Source: Competibacter sp963695105 (GTDB taxonomy: Bacteria > Pseudomonadota > Gammaproteobacteria > Competibacterales > Competibacteraceae). From it: a DNA stretch of 64,000 bases. The stretch covers positions 1-64,000 of the forward strand of contig CAVOGC010000011.1 in the NCBI GenBank assembly GCA_963695105.1, given 5' to 3'. The translations under genes and the position numbers were made by a program. The notes under the pieces were generated by a model, which saw only the letters and a program-made list of their open reading frames with translations, ran no database searches and was not told the origin of the DNA. The first letter of the stretch is position 1. Each line of letters begins with the position of its first letter. Positions 25,616 to 34,217 of this stretch are shown piece by piece.

Positions 25616-28600
25616 CTAATGGATTTTCACCACCGTATCCAAATCCCCCGCCGCGACCGCGCTCATGTAGGCGAGAATCAGATCCCGGGTGAGATAGCGG
25701 CCGAATTGCTTTTCGTCCTGCTCGCGGACGATGGGAAATTGCGCCAGGATGTAATCGGCGTCGTTTCGATCCAGGCCGTAGAGATGGAAGAACAAAGCAT
25801 CGAGCCGCGCCAGACGGTGACGGCGGTCGTCTTCGTCCCAGACGAACGGCTCGCCCTCATAACCCATGTCGACGGCGAAAGGTTGCATATCCACGGCGGT
25901 GTAGCTGAGGCGAAGGACCTGCTCACGGATGAAGTCGGCGATGGTGTGATTACCGATGGACACTTCGAATCGGTGCGGAGGGATGACGGGAATTTGTTCC
26001 ACGATGTAGAGATTCAAATGCTGCCCTTGCACCTTCTGACGCGCGATGAAATCGAAAACGAAGGAGTTCAGATTGGCCAGCAGCAGCGGGGCGAAACGGC
26101 GATAGGCGGGTTCGCCGTTCGCGCCATCGGGTAGCAACACGGGCACGGTGTTGCCGAACCCGCTCCTCGCCACGATCATCGCGATCATGGTGCGCATATT
26201 GGTCGGCGCGGTCACGTCCTTGAACGCCAGCGTCCACTGTATGTTTGACGGCGTTTCGATCTGTTGCTGGCCAATCCAAAACTGCGGTTCCGGCAACCAG
26301 TTCACATCCTGATGCCGCGCCAAATCCACCGGTTCGGGCTGCGCGGGTCGATGCAGATTGGCCAGGTTGACCACGATGCTGGCCGCGCGGTGATCATACG
26401 CCTGCACCATTTTCCCTTCGTACAACGGCACATACTCGTCCTGCCCCTTGCGCCAGCGATTGCCCGCCACCGGATAGAATCCCGCCGCCTCCAGTTCATC
26501 CCGCCGCTTGAACAGGTGGGAATCGTTGGTCATGTCGAACATGCGCAGGTAACGCACCGGCCAAACTTGTCGAGGCGGATTGCCGCGCCGATCCACCAGC
26601 ACCGGGCAACGGCTGTAAATCGCCTTGGTGATCTCGGCATCCCGCCGATAACGGAAAATCGGCGCGGTACCGGTGTTGGGATTGACGGCGGCGAAGTCGT
26701 CCGCGCTCAAGGCGAAAGAACGCTGTGGATCGTCAAGTTCCGCCACGGCATGGAGAAAAAAGGCACAGCGGGTTTTGGGAAACGTGCGTTTAGCCCCACC
26801 GAACACCAGGCCGCAGAACTTGAAACGGCTATCGACATCGGGGAAAAAACCTTTCCGATTCTCGAAATCCAGTAACGCCGCCAACCGTCCGGTGGTGGCG
26901 ATGCTTTTGAAAAAGGCGCTGGAACCCTTGTCCGAGGCGATGCCGGAGGGCGTCAACAGCCCGACGATGCCCCGCGCATTCACCAGGCTTTGCGCCCGTT
27001 CCACGAACAGCGAGTACAGGTTCACGTCGCCGCCGGACAACAGCGGATACTCGCCGCTGTCCCGCGCGATCCGAACGGCGGTCTCGGCCCGATTCCTGGC
27101 CTGTTGATAATCCAGCCACAAGCGATCGCCCGCTTTCTCCAACCGACCGATCAGCCGCTTGCGGTCGGCGGCGCGGACGGCGTGGGCGATGTCCGGCTTG
27201 CGCGCGGCGAACCATTCGACTTCCTGGAGTTTCATCCGGTCCCACGGCGGATTGCCGATGATGGCATCGAAACCGCCTTGCGACTGGCCGCTTTCCAAGT
27301 GACGCCAAACCGTGGGAAAGGCAATGGCCCAGGACAGGAAACCTTCCTGCTCGGCCAGTTCGCGGGTTCGCCGCAGCAATTCCAGAATCGTCCGCGCCTC
27401 GTCGCTGGCAGGGTCTCCGGCCACCACCGAACCAGCGTTGATGACGTCAATGACATCCCCGAACCGCCCCGACGCCAGATCGGCCCAGCCGCGTTGTCGA
27501 ACCGGATCATTCGCGGGCAGCCAGCGCAACGCCTGCCAAAAATCCAGCAGCTTGCGCAGCGGCGCCAGTTCCGCGTCGATCTGCTCGAACAGCCGTCGGG
27601 ATTGGTCAACCTCGGCGATGTCCACATCGGTGAGATCGGCGATCTGGTTCATGCTGGCGGTGGCGACCGCGACTCGGGCCAGTTCGTTTTTCTGGAACAA
27701 AGCGCCGAAAGCGCGCAACTCGTCCAGCACCTTATCGACCCGCTCGCCGTACAAGGCATCGCCGGCCCGCAGATGATGATCGAGAAACGATAGCGGCGCA
27801 CCGACCGTAAAAGTGTGCAGCCACAACGCGACCTTGGCCAACTCCACCGCCATCGGGTTCTTGTCCACCCCGAAGATTACCCGCTTCAGGATCATGCGCC
27901 GCACGATATGGCGGTCGTCGAGCTGGGCGGGATCGACGGTCCAGCCATGCGCCCGCGACGATGCCAGAATGCGCTCGCGGATGTCGGCGATGCGCTGCGT
28001 CAGGGGCGATACGTAGGGTTCGGCGGCATCCGCCCAACTCACTCGCGCGGTGCTGTCGGCCATGCGCTCCAGGATTTGATCGGCCAGGTAATCCACCAGG
28101 CTGACCAGGAAATGCCCGCTGCCCATCGCGGGGTCGCAGATTTTCAATTCCAGGATGGCGGCGGCGGGATCGTGATCCTGCAATTCGCGCAAGCGTTGCG
28201 GCTTGGGCGAACGCAGACGGGCCAGCGCATCCACCTGTTGCCGAAACGCATCCGCGCGTGCGTCGAGCAAAGGCCCGACCGTTTGCCGGATGAGCAGTTG
28301 GACCAAATCGTCGTGGGTGTAATAACTGCCGCTGCCCTTGCGGGCGAAAACGGTGGGGCTCACTTGGATTTGACCCGCATTGTCGCTGACCACCCGGTAT
28401 TCCAACAGGCGTTCGTAGATGGAGCCCAACTGCTGCACCGACAGGTCGCGGTAATTGATCCAGCGGCGCTCGGACCCCACCGCACGGCGCGACAGGCCGT
28501 CGATCAACTCGGCCAGCACGGCGTCGGACAGGGCCAAGCGTTCCAGCAACGCATGCGCGCGGGCGTCGAACAAGCCGCCGTTGTAGGGCGGCACGCCGAG

Positions 28601-29701
28601 CGAGGCATCGCCTTGGTCGATGATGCGGAACAGGTCCTTGAGATCGCCGCAGTAACGCCGGGCGCTGGTGCTGAAGACATCGTGCGCGTCCAGACGCCGC
28701 GCGACATCCTCGCGAATCTTGCGCAAGGAATAGTCGTCGTAGCGGCGGTCGTGGACCGGCAGCAGGTTGCGGTCCTCGGCGTAGAGAACGAACAACAACC
28801 GGTAGAGCAGGATCAGCGCCTCGCGGCGCACGGCGTCCAGGTCATCCGCCGCGGGCGGCGCGGACATCGCCAGATCGGGTTGGGCCATCGCCGCGACCAG
28901 GCGCGGAAACAAGCGCTCGAAGACCAACTCTCCCAAATCCTGGGAAACGCGCTCTTCCCAGCGCCGGGTTTCCGCCAGGGCGATGAAGAGAAAAGCCCGG
29001 TTTTCGGGGTCGTTGGGCTGGGGAACGAAACCAGCACGGCCGAATAACAGGTAGAACACGGCGAGGAAATGTTCGGCGTCCTGACCGCTGGCATCGAACA
29101 GCTCCGCTTGCAATCCTTTCATGCCGGCGAGCAGCGCCAGATCGAGTTCCAAAAACTCCTCTGAACGCGAACGCGCGCCCTGAAAATACAGCCGCCAATA
29201 TCGGCCGTTGGTCAGCAAGCCCCACTGAATCGCCCGTTCCGAAGCCACCTCCACCCGGCTCAGATAGCGCAACATCTGATTCGACGGCGCATTGGCGTCG
29301 AGGGGGTCGGTGCGGTCGCCGCGATCCAGCGGGCGTCGCCAGCGCTTGCATTCGACGATGGCGGCGCCGTGACGATAGCGTTGTTCGTCCTTGCGTTCCG
29401 CCAGCGCCGCCTGCTTGGTGGCGGCGTCCGCGAACAGCAACACATCGGGCACATCCTGGCGGCCTTTGCCGGAAGCCGTTTGTTGCGGCAGATACGCCCA
29501 GCCCAAAGCCTCCAGCACCTTGAAAACGATCTCGGTTTCCGTAGCCGCTTCGTTGGCTTGGCTATCGGCGGGAAAGGCGTCGAAGATCGTGCCGATACAG
29601 TCACGGAATCGGGTCAGCTCGGCGGTGTCCAGACGCTTCCAAGCGTCCGTTTCCTTGATGCCTTCGCGCAGAAAATCCTGGGTGAAAAGCTTGCCCTGCA
29701 T
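25616..29701 (-). CDS. Eco57I-like fused restriction-modification enzyme
   Basis: A 1361-residue protein. The N-terminus has a PD-(D/E)xK-type nuclease pattern (D86 in DVPDVLLF, E117 and K119 in IVECKRW). A long helical part follows, with VLYAEDRNLLP and GVPPYNGGLFDA. The methyltransferase core has motif I DPAMGSGHF near 523, a VDKNPMAVELAKVALW motif near 620, and catalytic NPPW near 817. The C-terminal third should hold target recognition. This layout fits type IIG or phage-defence adenine methylases. It follows the ATPase gene by 93 nt on the same strand. No separate specificity subunit or antirestriction gene is seen. Confidence 0.85.
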   Translation of the reverse strand: MQGKLFTQDFLREGIKETDAWKRLDTAELTRFRDCIGTIFDAFPADSQANEAATETEIVFKVLEALGWAYLPQQTASGKGRQDVPDVLLFADAATKQAALAERKDEQRYRHGAAIVECKRWRRPLDRGDRTDPLDANAPSNQMLRYLSRVEVASERAIQWGLLTNGRYWRLYFQGARSRSEEFLELDLALLAGMKGLQAELFDASGQDAEHFLAVFYLLFGRAGFVPQPNDPENRAFLFIALAETRRWEERVSQDLGELVFERLFPRLVAAMAQPDLAMSAPPAADDLDAVRREALILLYRLLFVLYAEDRNLLPVHDRRYDDYSLRKIREDVARRLDAHDVFSTSARRYCGDLKDLFRIIDQGDASLGVPPYNGGLFDARAHALLERLALSDAVLAELIDGLSRRAVGSERRWINYRDLSVQQLGSIYERLLEYRVVSDNAGQIQVSPTVFARKGSGSYYTHDDLVQLLIRQTVGPLLDARADAFRQQVDALARLRSPKPQRLRELQDHDPAAAILELKICDPAMGSGHFLVSLVDYLADQILERMADSTARVSWADAAEPYVSPLTQRIADIRERILASSRAHGWTVDPAQLDDRHIVRRMILKRVIFGVDKNPMAVELAKVALWLHTFTVGAPLSFLDHHLRAGDALYGERVDKVLDELRAFGALFQKNELARVAVATASMNQIADLTDVDIAEVDQSRRLFEQIDAELAPLRKLLDFWQALRWLPANDPVRQRGWADLASGRFGDVIDVINAGSVVAGDPASDEARTILELLRRTRELAEQEGFLSWAIAFPTVWRHLESGQSQGGFDAIIGNPPWDRMKLQEVEWFAARKPDIAHAVRAADRKRLIGRLEKAGDRLWLDYQQARNRAETAVRIARDSGEYPLLSGGDVNLYSLFVERAQSLVNARGIVGLLTPSGIASDKGSSAFFKSIATTGRLAALLDFENRKGFFPDVDSRFKFCGLVFGGAKRTFPKTRCAFFLHAVAELDDPQRSFALSADDFAAVNPNTGTAPIFRYRRDAEITKAIYSRCPVLVDRRGNPPRQVWPVRYLRMFDMTNDSHLFKRRDELEAAGFYPVAGNRWRKGQDEYVPLYEGKMVQAYDHRAASIVVNLANLHRPAQPEPVDLARHQDVNWLPEPQFWIGQQQIETPSNIQWTLAFKDVTAPTNMRTMIAMIVARSGFGNTVPVLLPDGANGEPAYRRFAPLLLANLNSFVFDFIARQKVQGQHLNLYIVEQIPVIPPHRFEVSIGNHTIADFIREQVLRLSYTAVDMQPFAVDMGYEGEPFVWDEDDRRHRLARLDALFFHLYGLDRNDADYILAQFPIVREQDEKQFGRYLTRDLILAYMSAVAAGDLDTVVKIH

Positions 29702-29794
29702 GGATCACCTCCGGTTTATCCTTTACGTTCGGAGCCGATCAGCGTGCGGACTCGATTGCTCAGACTGGAAGCCGAATGCGAGCTTGGCCGCCGT

Positions 29795-31426
29795 CTACAT
29801 GCCCCACACGGTTATCTGTCGGCCCCGTACCGTTTCCCGTCGCCGAAACAGTTTTTCTTCCCAAGTCTTGCCGGGGGTACGGTCGAAGATCACCAGATGC
29901 CCCTCCTCCGCGCCACAACGGTCCAGATATTCCCAAGTCTGCTCTAAACCGACTGCCAGGGTTTGCTCCAAAGCCTTGTGCAATAGCTTGAGTTCGATGA
30001 CGATTTTTTGAATCTCACCCTCTCCCTCAACCCCTCCCCCAAGGGTAGAGGGGGATAGCGGCCATATCACCAGCAAATCCGTCCGCATTCGCCCCAGTCC
30101 GTATTCCCGCTCGATCCGCCCGCCACCGTTGACGATGCGTTGCAGAAAAGCCTGCAACAACAATTGCGGACCGGCTTCCTTGTACTGAAACCGTTCGACC
30201 CAGTGCTCGGAATGCTCGCGGAAAAATACTTGAAAAGCCGCCAGCAATTTGGCCATATCCAATCGGCCATCCGGGTCGATGTACCATTGTGTTTGTTGGC
30301 TCATCCCCGACTGAATGTTCCAAGCCAGTTCTCGGGGGATCACTTCCTGATAAATGCAATTCGCTATTTGAATTCGACCGTTCACCTGTTGCCGGATCAA
30401 CCCCAAATCTTGCGTATAAGCGACATCATCGGAACGAAACTCGGCGGCTAAATCATTACCCGCCAACAGCGGCTCAATGACCCGCCGCACCCGCTCTTCT
30501 TGCAGCTTGTCGGCCAGTTGATCGAGATGGGTGTCCCGGCGCAAAATCAGATTTTCCTTGGCGTCATCCACGAACGCCGCCGTGATCGGCCGTTGCCGAT
30601 CCCGCCCCGCCTTCATGCGAAAGCAGGTTTCGTAACCCAAGGCATTCACCAGCCAAGGTTGTCCACCGCTCAATTCCCAAAGCCGTTCCAGTGCCTCCGG
30701 GGTGAAAATTTGTCCGGTCTCCTCGGTGTGAACGCCATACAGCGTCTCCATTTCCGTGCGGTTGAAGTTGCCCAATCGCAGCGACTCGGCCTTGATGTTG
30801 AAAGCGCTGCCGCCGGTGATGATGGCTTTTTCCCGACTGGAGTGAATGCGGTAATCCCGCACGTCGCGCACACCGCATAGCACGATGCTTTGCGGAAAAT
30901 GGCCCGGCCGTTGCGGATAGCCGGACCGCAATTGCCGCAACACCGAAATGAGCGTATCGCCGACCAGCGCGTCGATTTCGTCGATCAGCACCACCAGCGG
31001 ACGACGATCCCGCGCCGCCCACTGCTTTAACAACTCGCTCAACGCCGTAAAGGGGCCGCTGTCGGCCAAAACGCGGGTACGAACCGAGTTGGGATAATCG
31101 TCGTTCAGAACGATGCGCGCCCACGAACCCAATTCGCTGAGAATCGCCTGCATCGCGCCCGCCACATCTTCCCGCGCCGCCTGAGCGATTTCCACGTTGA
31201 CATAGACACAGCGGTATTGGCCGGAAGCGTTGAGACGCTCCATTAACGCCAGCAGGCAGGAAGTTTTTCCCGTCTGGCGAGGCGCGTGCAACACGAAATA
31301 TTTCTGCTGCTCGATCAGTTGCAGCACTTCACCCAGATCGAGGCGGGTCAGTGGCGGCAGACAATAGTGCAAGTCGGGTTTGATCGGCCCGGCGGTGTTG
31401 AAAAAGCGTATGACGGCTGCTCCCAA
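29795..31426 (-). CDS. AAA-like ATPase with C-terminal nuclease-like domain
   Basis: About 543 residues. The N-terminal part matches the AAA-like (AAA_35 type) family: FFNTAGPIKPDLHYCLPPL, Walker A APRQTGKTS (48-56), Walker B LVVLIDEID (144-152). The C-terminal 120 residues resemble a PD-(D/E)xK fold (RTDLLVIW, then IVIELKLL near 475-482). A Gly/Glu-rich stretch (LSPSTLGGGVEGEGE) between these motifs matches a short DNA repeat. No ATG or GTG fits the start: TTG at 31426 is best, ATA at 31411 is possible. Role unknown; the gene lies directly between yejA and the Eco57I-like enzyme. Confidence 0.78.
   Translation of the reverse strand: MGAAVIRFFNTAGPIKPDLHYCLPPLTRLDLGEVLQLIEQQKYFVLHAPRQTGKTSCLLALMERLNASGQYRCVYVNVEIAQAAREDVAGAMQAILSELGSWARIVLNDDYPNSVRTRVLADSGPFTALSELLKQWAARDRRPLVVLIDEIDALVGDTLISVLRQLRSGYPQRPGHFPQSIVLCGVRDVRDYRIHSSREKAIITGGSAFNIKAESLRLGNFNRTEMETLYGVHTEETGQIFTPEALERLWELSGGQPWLVNALGYETCFRMKAGRDRQRPITAAFVDDAKENLILRRDTHLDQLADKLQEERVRRVIEPLLAGNDLAAEFRSDDVAYTQDLGLIRQQVNGRIQIANCIYQEVIPRELAWNIQSGMSQQTQWYIDPDGRLDMAKLLAAFQVFFREHSEHWVERFQYKEAGPQLLLQAFLQRIVNGGGRIEREYGLGRMRTDLLVIWPLSPSTLGGGVEGEGEIQKIVIELKLLHKALEQTLAVGLEQTWEYLDRCGAEEGHLVIFDRTPGKTWEEKLFRRRETVRGRQITVWGM
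30014..30056. repeat. C/T-rich repeat inserted in the ATPase gene
   Basis: A run of C/T blocks with a CCCCCAAGGG core encodes the low-complexity LSPSTLGGGVEGEGE of the ATPase, between the two halves of its nuclease-like motif. The reading frame is kept. It resembles the C/T-rich repeats near 82-170 and 9072-9093. Insertion of a dispersed repeat into a coding region is inferred. Confidence 0.45.
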
Positions 31427-31443
31427 GTAACAGCAATGCCCGA

Positions 31444-33297
31444 TTACGGCCGATTGTCGGTCTGGCCGCCTCCCACCAGCGCCGCCGCCTTGGCGGAATC
31501 GATCCACCAGTCCTCCAATTGCACACCTTGCAGCGGCGTCATCGCCGGATAGCCGAATTTGTCCCAGAAGGCGATCCGGGCGTAGGGAAGGTGCCAGTGC
31601 GGGATCACCAGGAAGTTCCATTGCAGCGCTCGATCCAGCGCCCGTACTCGCGTCACCAGGCTGGCGCGGTCCGGGGCGGCGATCACCTGATCCACCAGCG
31701 CATCCACCGCCGGACTTTTCAGGCCGGCGATATTGCGGCTGCCCGGCTGGCCGGCGGCGGCGCTGCTCCAGAACTCGCGCTGCTCGTTGCCGGGCGACAG
31801 CGATTGGCCCCAGACGTTGACTACCATGTCGAAATCGAAATCGCGTACCCGGTTTTCGTATTGCGCCGAATCCACCGTGCGCACGCTCATTTCGATGCCC
31901 AAGCGTTCCAGATTGCGGGCGAACGGCAATCCGATCCGCTCCCAAGTCGGCTCGGCGATCAGCAGCTCAAAACGAAACGGCTCGCCGGTCTTGGCGTTGA
32001 CCAGCTTGCGGTCACGGAAAACCCAGCCCGCCTCTTGCAGTAGCTCCAGCGCCCGGCGCAAGTTGGCGCGCAGTTGCCCGTCATCGCCGGCGACGGGTGG
32101 TTGGTACTCGGTGGTGAAGACGCGAGGCGGCAGCGCCTCGCGCAGCGGTTCCAGCAGCGCCAGTTCCTCCGGCGCGGGCAGGCCATGCGCCGCCAGGTCG
32201 GAGTTGTCGAAGTAGCTGCGGGTCCGTTTGTACTGGTCGTGGAACAGGTTACGGTTGCTCCATTCGAAATCGAAGGCGTAGGCCAGCGCCTCGCGGACTT
32301 TGGGGTCCTGGAACAACGATCGGCGCAGATTGTAGACAAAGCCCTGCATCCCCGACGGCATCTGGTTGGGAAAGGTTTCCTTCTTCACCAAGCCCTTGGT
32401 CAGCGCCGGGAACTCGTAGCCGGTCGCCCATTGCTTGGCGACGTTCTCCACCCGCAAATCGTAGGAACCGGCCTTGAACGCCTCCAGCGCCACCGTGACA
32501 TCGCGGTAGTAGTCGTAGCGCAACCGGTCGATGTTGTATCGCCCCCGGTTGACCGGCAGATCCTTGCCCCAATAGTTTTCATCGCGCTGGTAGACGATGA
32601 AGCGCCCCGGCTCGAAGCGTTCGATCCGGTACGGGCCGCTACCCACCGGGATCTCCAGAGTCGTCGCGCCGAAGTCGCGGTCTTGCCAGTATTTTTTCGA
32701 CAGCACCGGCATCTGGCCCATGATCAGCGGCAATTCGCGGTTCTCGCCGGGCGCAAAGGTAAATTTCACCTGCCGTTCGCCCAGTTTCTCGACCTTGAGG
32801 ACGTTGGCGTAGTAGAAGCGGAAAAACGGGCTGCCCTTGCTTTTGAGCGTCTCAAAGGAAAACAGCACATCATCGATGGTGACCGGGCCGCCATCGTGAA
32901 ATTTCGCCTGGGGCCGAATCGTGAATGTCGCCGACCCGCGATCCTCGGGCACTTCCACGCTCTCGGCGATCAGTCCGTACTCGCTGAAAGGTTCGTCGGC
33001 GCTGCCGGCCAACAGACTCTCGAACAACTGGCCGATACCGGCGGCCGGCTGGCCCTTGATATTGAACGGGTTGAAGGTATCGAAGCTGCCGATGGCGGCG
33101 AAACGCGCCTCGCCACCCTTGGGCGCGTTCGGGTTGACGTAGTCGAAGTGGGTAAAATCGGGTCCGTACTTTGGTTGGCCGTGCAGGGCGATGCCGTGCG
33201 CGGGCGCTCCAAGGACAACGGTCGGCGCCAGGCCGGCGCCCAATAGCATCAGGCCAGCGGCCAGCCATGCGGGAAAATAGAATTTTGCGCGCATCAT
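31444..33297 (-). CDS. yejA: YejA-like periplasmic peptide-binding protein
   Basis: A 617-residue extracellular solute-binding protein of family 5 with a signal peptide (about residues 1-31, ending near VVLGAPA). The mature protein begins HGIALHGQPKYGPDFTHFDY, typical of YejA, with FDTFNPFNIKG and a closing WHLPYARIAFWDKFGYP. The family delivers peptides or microcin C to the YejBEF permease. Here the gene after it is an ATPase of another kind, and the permease gene lies 6 kb away. It is divergent from fabI with a 69-nt gap. Confidence 0.9.
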   Translation of the reverse strand: MMRAKFYFPAWLAAGLMLLGAGLAPTVVLGAPAHGIALHGQPKYGPDFTHFDYVNPNAPKGGEARFAAIGSFDTFNPFNIKGQPAAGIGQLFESLLAGSADEPFSEYGLIAESVEVPEDRGSATFTIRPQAKFHDGGPVTIDDVLFSFETLKSKGSPFFRFYYANVLKVEKLGERQVKFTFAPGENRELPLIMGQMPVLSKKYWQDRDFGATTLEIPVGSGPYRIERFEPGRFIVYQRDENYWGKDLPVNRGRYNIDRLRYDYYRDVTVALEAFKAGSYDLRVENVAKQWATGYEFPALTKGLVKKETFPNQMPSGMQGFVYNLRRSLFQDPKVREALAYAFDFEWSNRNLFHDQYKRTRSYFDNSDLAAHGLPAPEELALLEPLREALPPRVFTTEYQPPVAGDDGQLRANLRRALELLQEAGWVFRDRKLVNAKTGEPFRFELLIAEPTWERIGLPFARNLERLGIEMSVRTVDSAQYENRVRDFDFDMVVNVWGQSLSPGNEQREFWSSAAAGQPGSRNIAGLKSPAVDALVDQVIAAPDRASLVTRVRALDRALQWNFLVIPHWHLPYARIAFWDKFGYPAMTPLQGVQLEDWWIDSAKAAALVGGGQTDNRP

Positions 33298-33366
33298 GCA
33301 CTATCCTTTACAGTCCGCGGATTCAGCAATGACTTAAACGATACCAAAACACCACAGGAGTTCTCC

Positions 33367-34152
33367 ATGGGCTTTCTCGCCGGCAAACGTGCCCTGATCC
33401 TGGGCATCGCCAGCAACCGTTCCATCGCCTGGGGCATCGCCCAGGCCATGCGCCGGGAAGGCGCCGAACTGGCTTTTACCTATCAGAACGACAAGTTGCA
33501 GCCCCGGGTCGAGAAAATGGCCGCCGAGCTGGGCAGCACCCTCACCTTTCCCTGCGAAGTGGAACGCGACGCCGACATCGACGGACTGTTCGAGGCGCTC
33601 CAGCAGCACTGGGACGGACTGGATATTATCGTGCATTCCTTGGCTTACGCCCCGCGCGAGGCGCTGGAAGGCGACTTTCTGCAGGGGATCAGCCGCGAAA
33701 ATTTCCGCATCGCCCATGACATTAGCACCTACAGCTTCGCGGCGCTGGCCAAGGCCGCCCGGCCGCTGATGCAAGGGCGACGGGGCGCGTTGATCGCCAT
33801 GACCTATCTGGGCGGAGCGCGGGTAGTGCCCAACTACAACGTCATGGGGCTGGCCAAGGCCAGCCTGGACGCCAGCGTTCGCTACCTGGCCCAGGCGCTG
33901 GGACCGGAAGGGATTCGGGTCAACGCCATTTCCGCCGGACCGATCCGCACCCTGGCGGCGTCCGGCATCAAAAATTTCCGCAAGATGCTGGATACCTTTG
34001 AGCACATTGCGCCCTTGCGCAAGTGCGTCACCATCGAGGAAGTCGGCAACGTGGCGGCATTCCTCTGCTCCGACCTGGCCTCGGGCATCACCGGCGAAAT
34101 CGTGTACGTGGACGGCGGATTCAACACCGTCGCGCTGGGCGCCCTAGAGTAA
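33367..34152 (+). CDS. fabI: Enoyl-[acyl-carrier-protein] reductase (NADH)
   Basis: FabI carries out the last reduction of each fatty-acid elongation cycle. The 261-residue protein has the cofactor segment ILGIASNRSIAWGIA at 11-25, the catalytic Y147/Y157/K164 triad (TYLGG, PNYNVMGLAKAS) at almost the E. coli positions, and a C-terminal YVDGGF. A CAGGAG Shine-Dalgarno precedes the ATG. It is divergent from yejA and convergent with ppiD. FabI is the usual target of triclosan-type inhibitors. Confidence 0.95.
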   Translation: MGFLAGKRALILGIASNRSIAWGIAQAMRREGAELAFTYQNDKLQPRVEKMAAELGSTLTFPCEVERDADIDGLFEALQQHWDGLDIIVHSLAYAPREALEGDFLQGISRENFRIAHDISTYSFAALAKAARPLMQGRRGALIAMTYLGGARVVPNYNVMGLAKASLDASVRYLAQALGPEGIRVNAISAGPIRTLAASGIKNFRKMLDTFEHIAPLRKCVTIEEVGNVAAFLCSDLASGITGEIVYVDGGFNTVALGALE

Positions 34153-34217
34153 GCGGGCCGCGGGCCACGCCGCCGACCTAAACGCGCGACCGGCACGCCG
34201 CTCGAACGCCGATGCGC

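Noticed and set aside
9636..31426. BREX or DISARM locus
   Set aside because: No pglZ, brxC, drmA, drmB or phospholipase D-like gene is present; the methylases are fused restriction enzymes.
31427..31945. N-terminal extension of the AAA ATPase frame
   Set aside because: This part lies on the same strand but inside yejA in another frame; its translation is Arg/Gly-rich noise.
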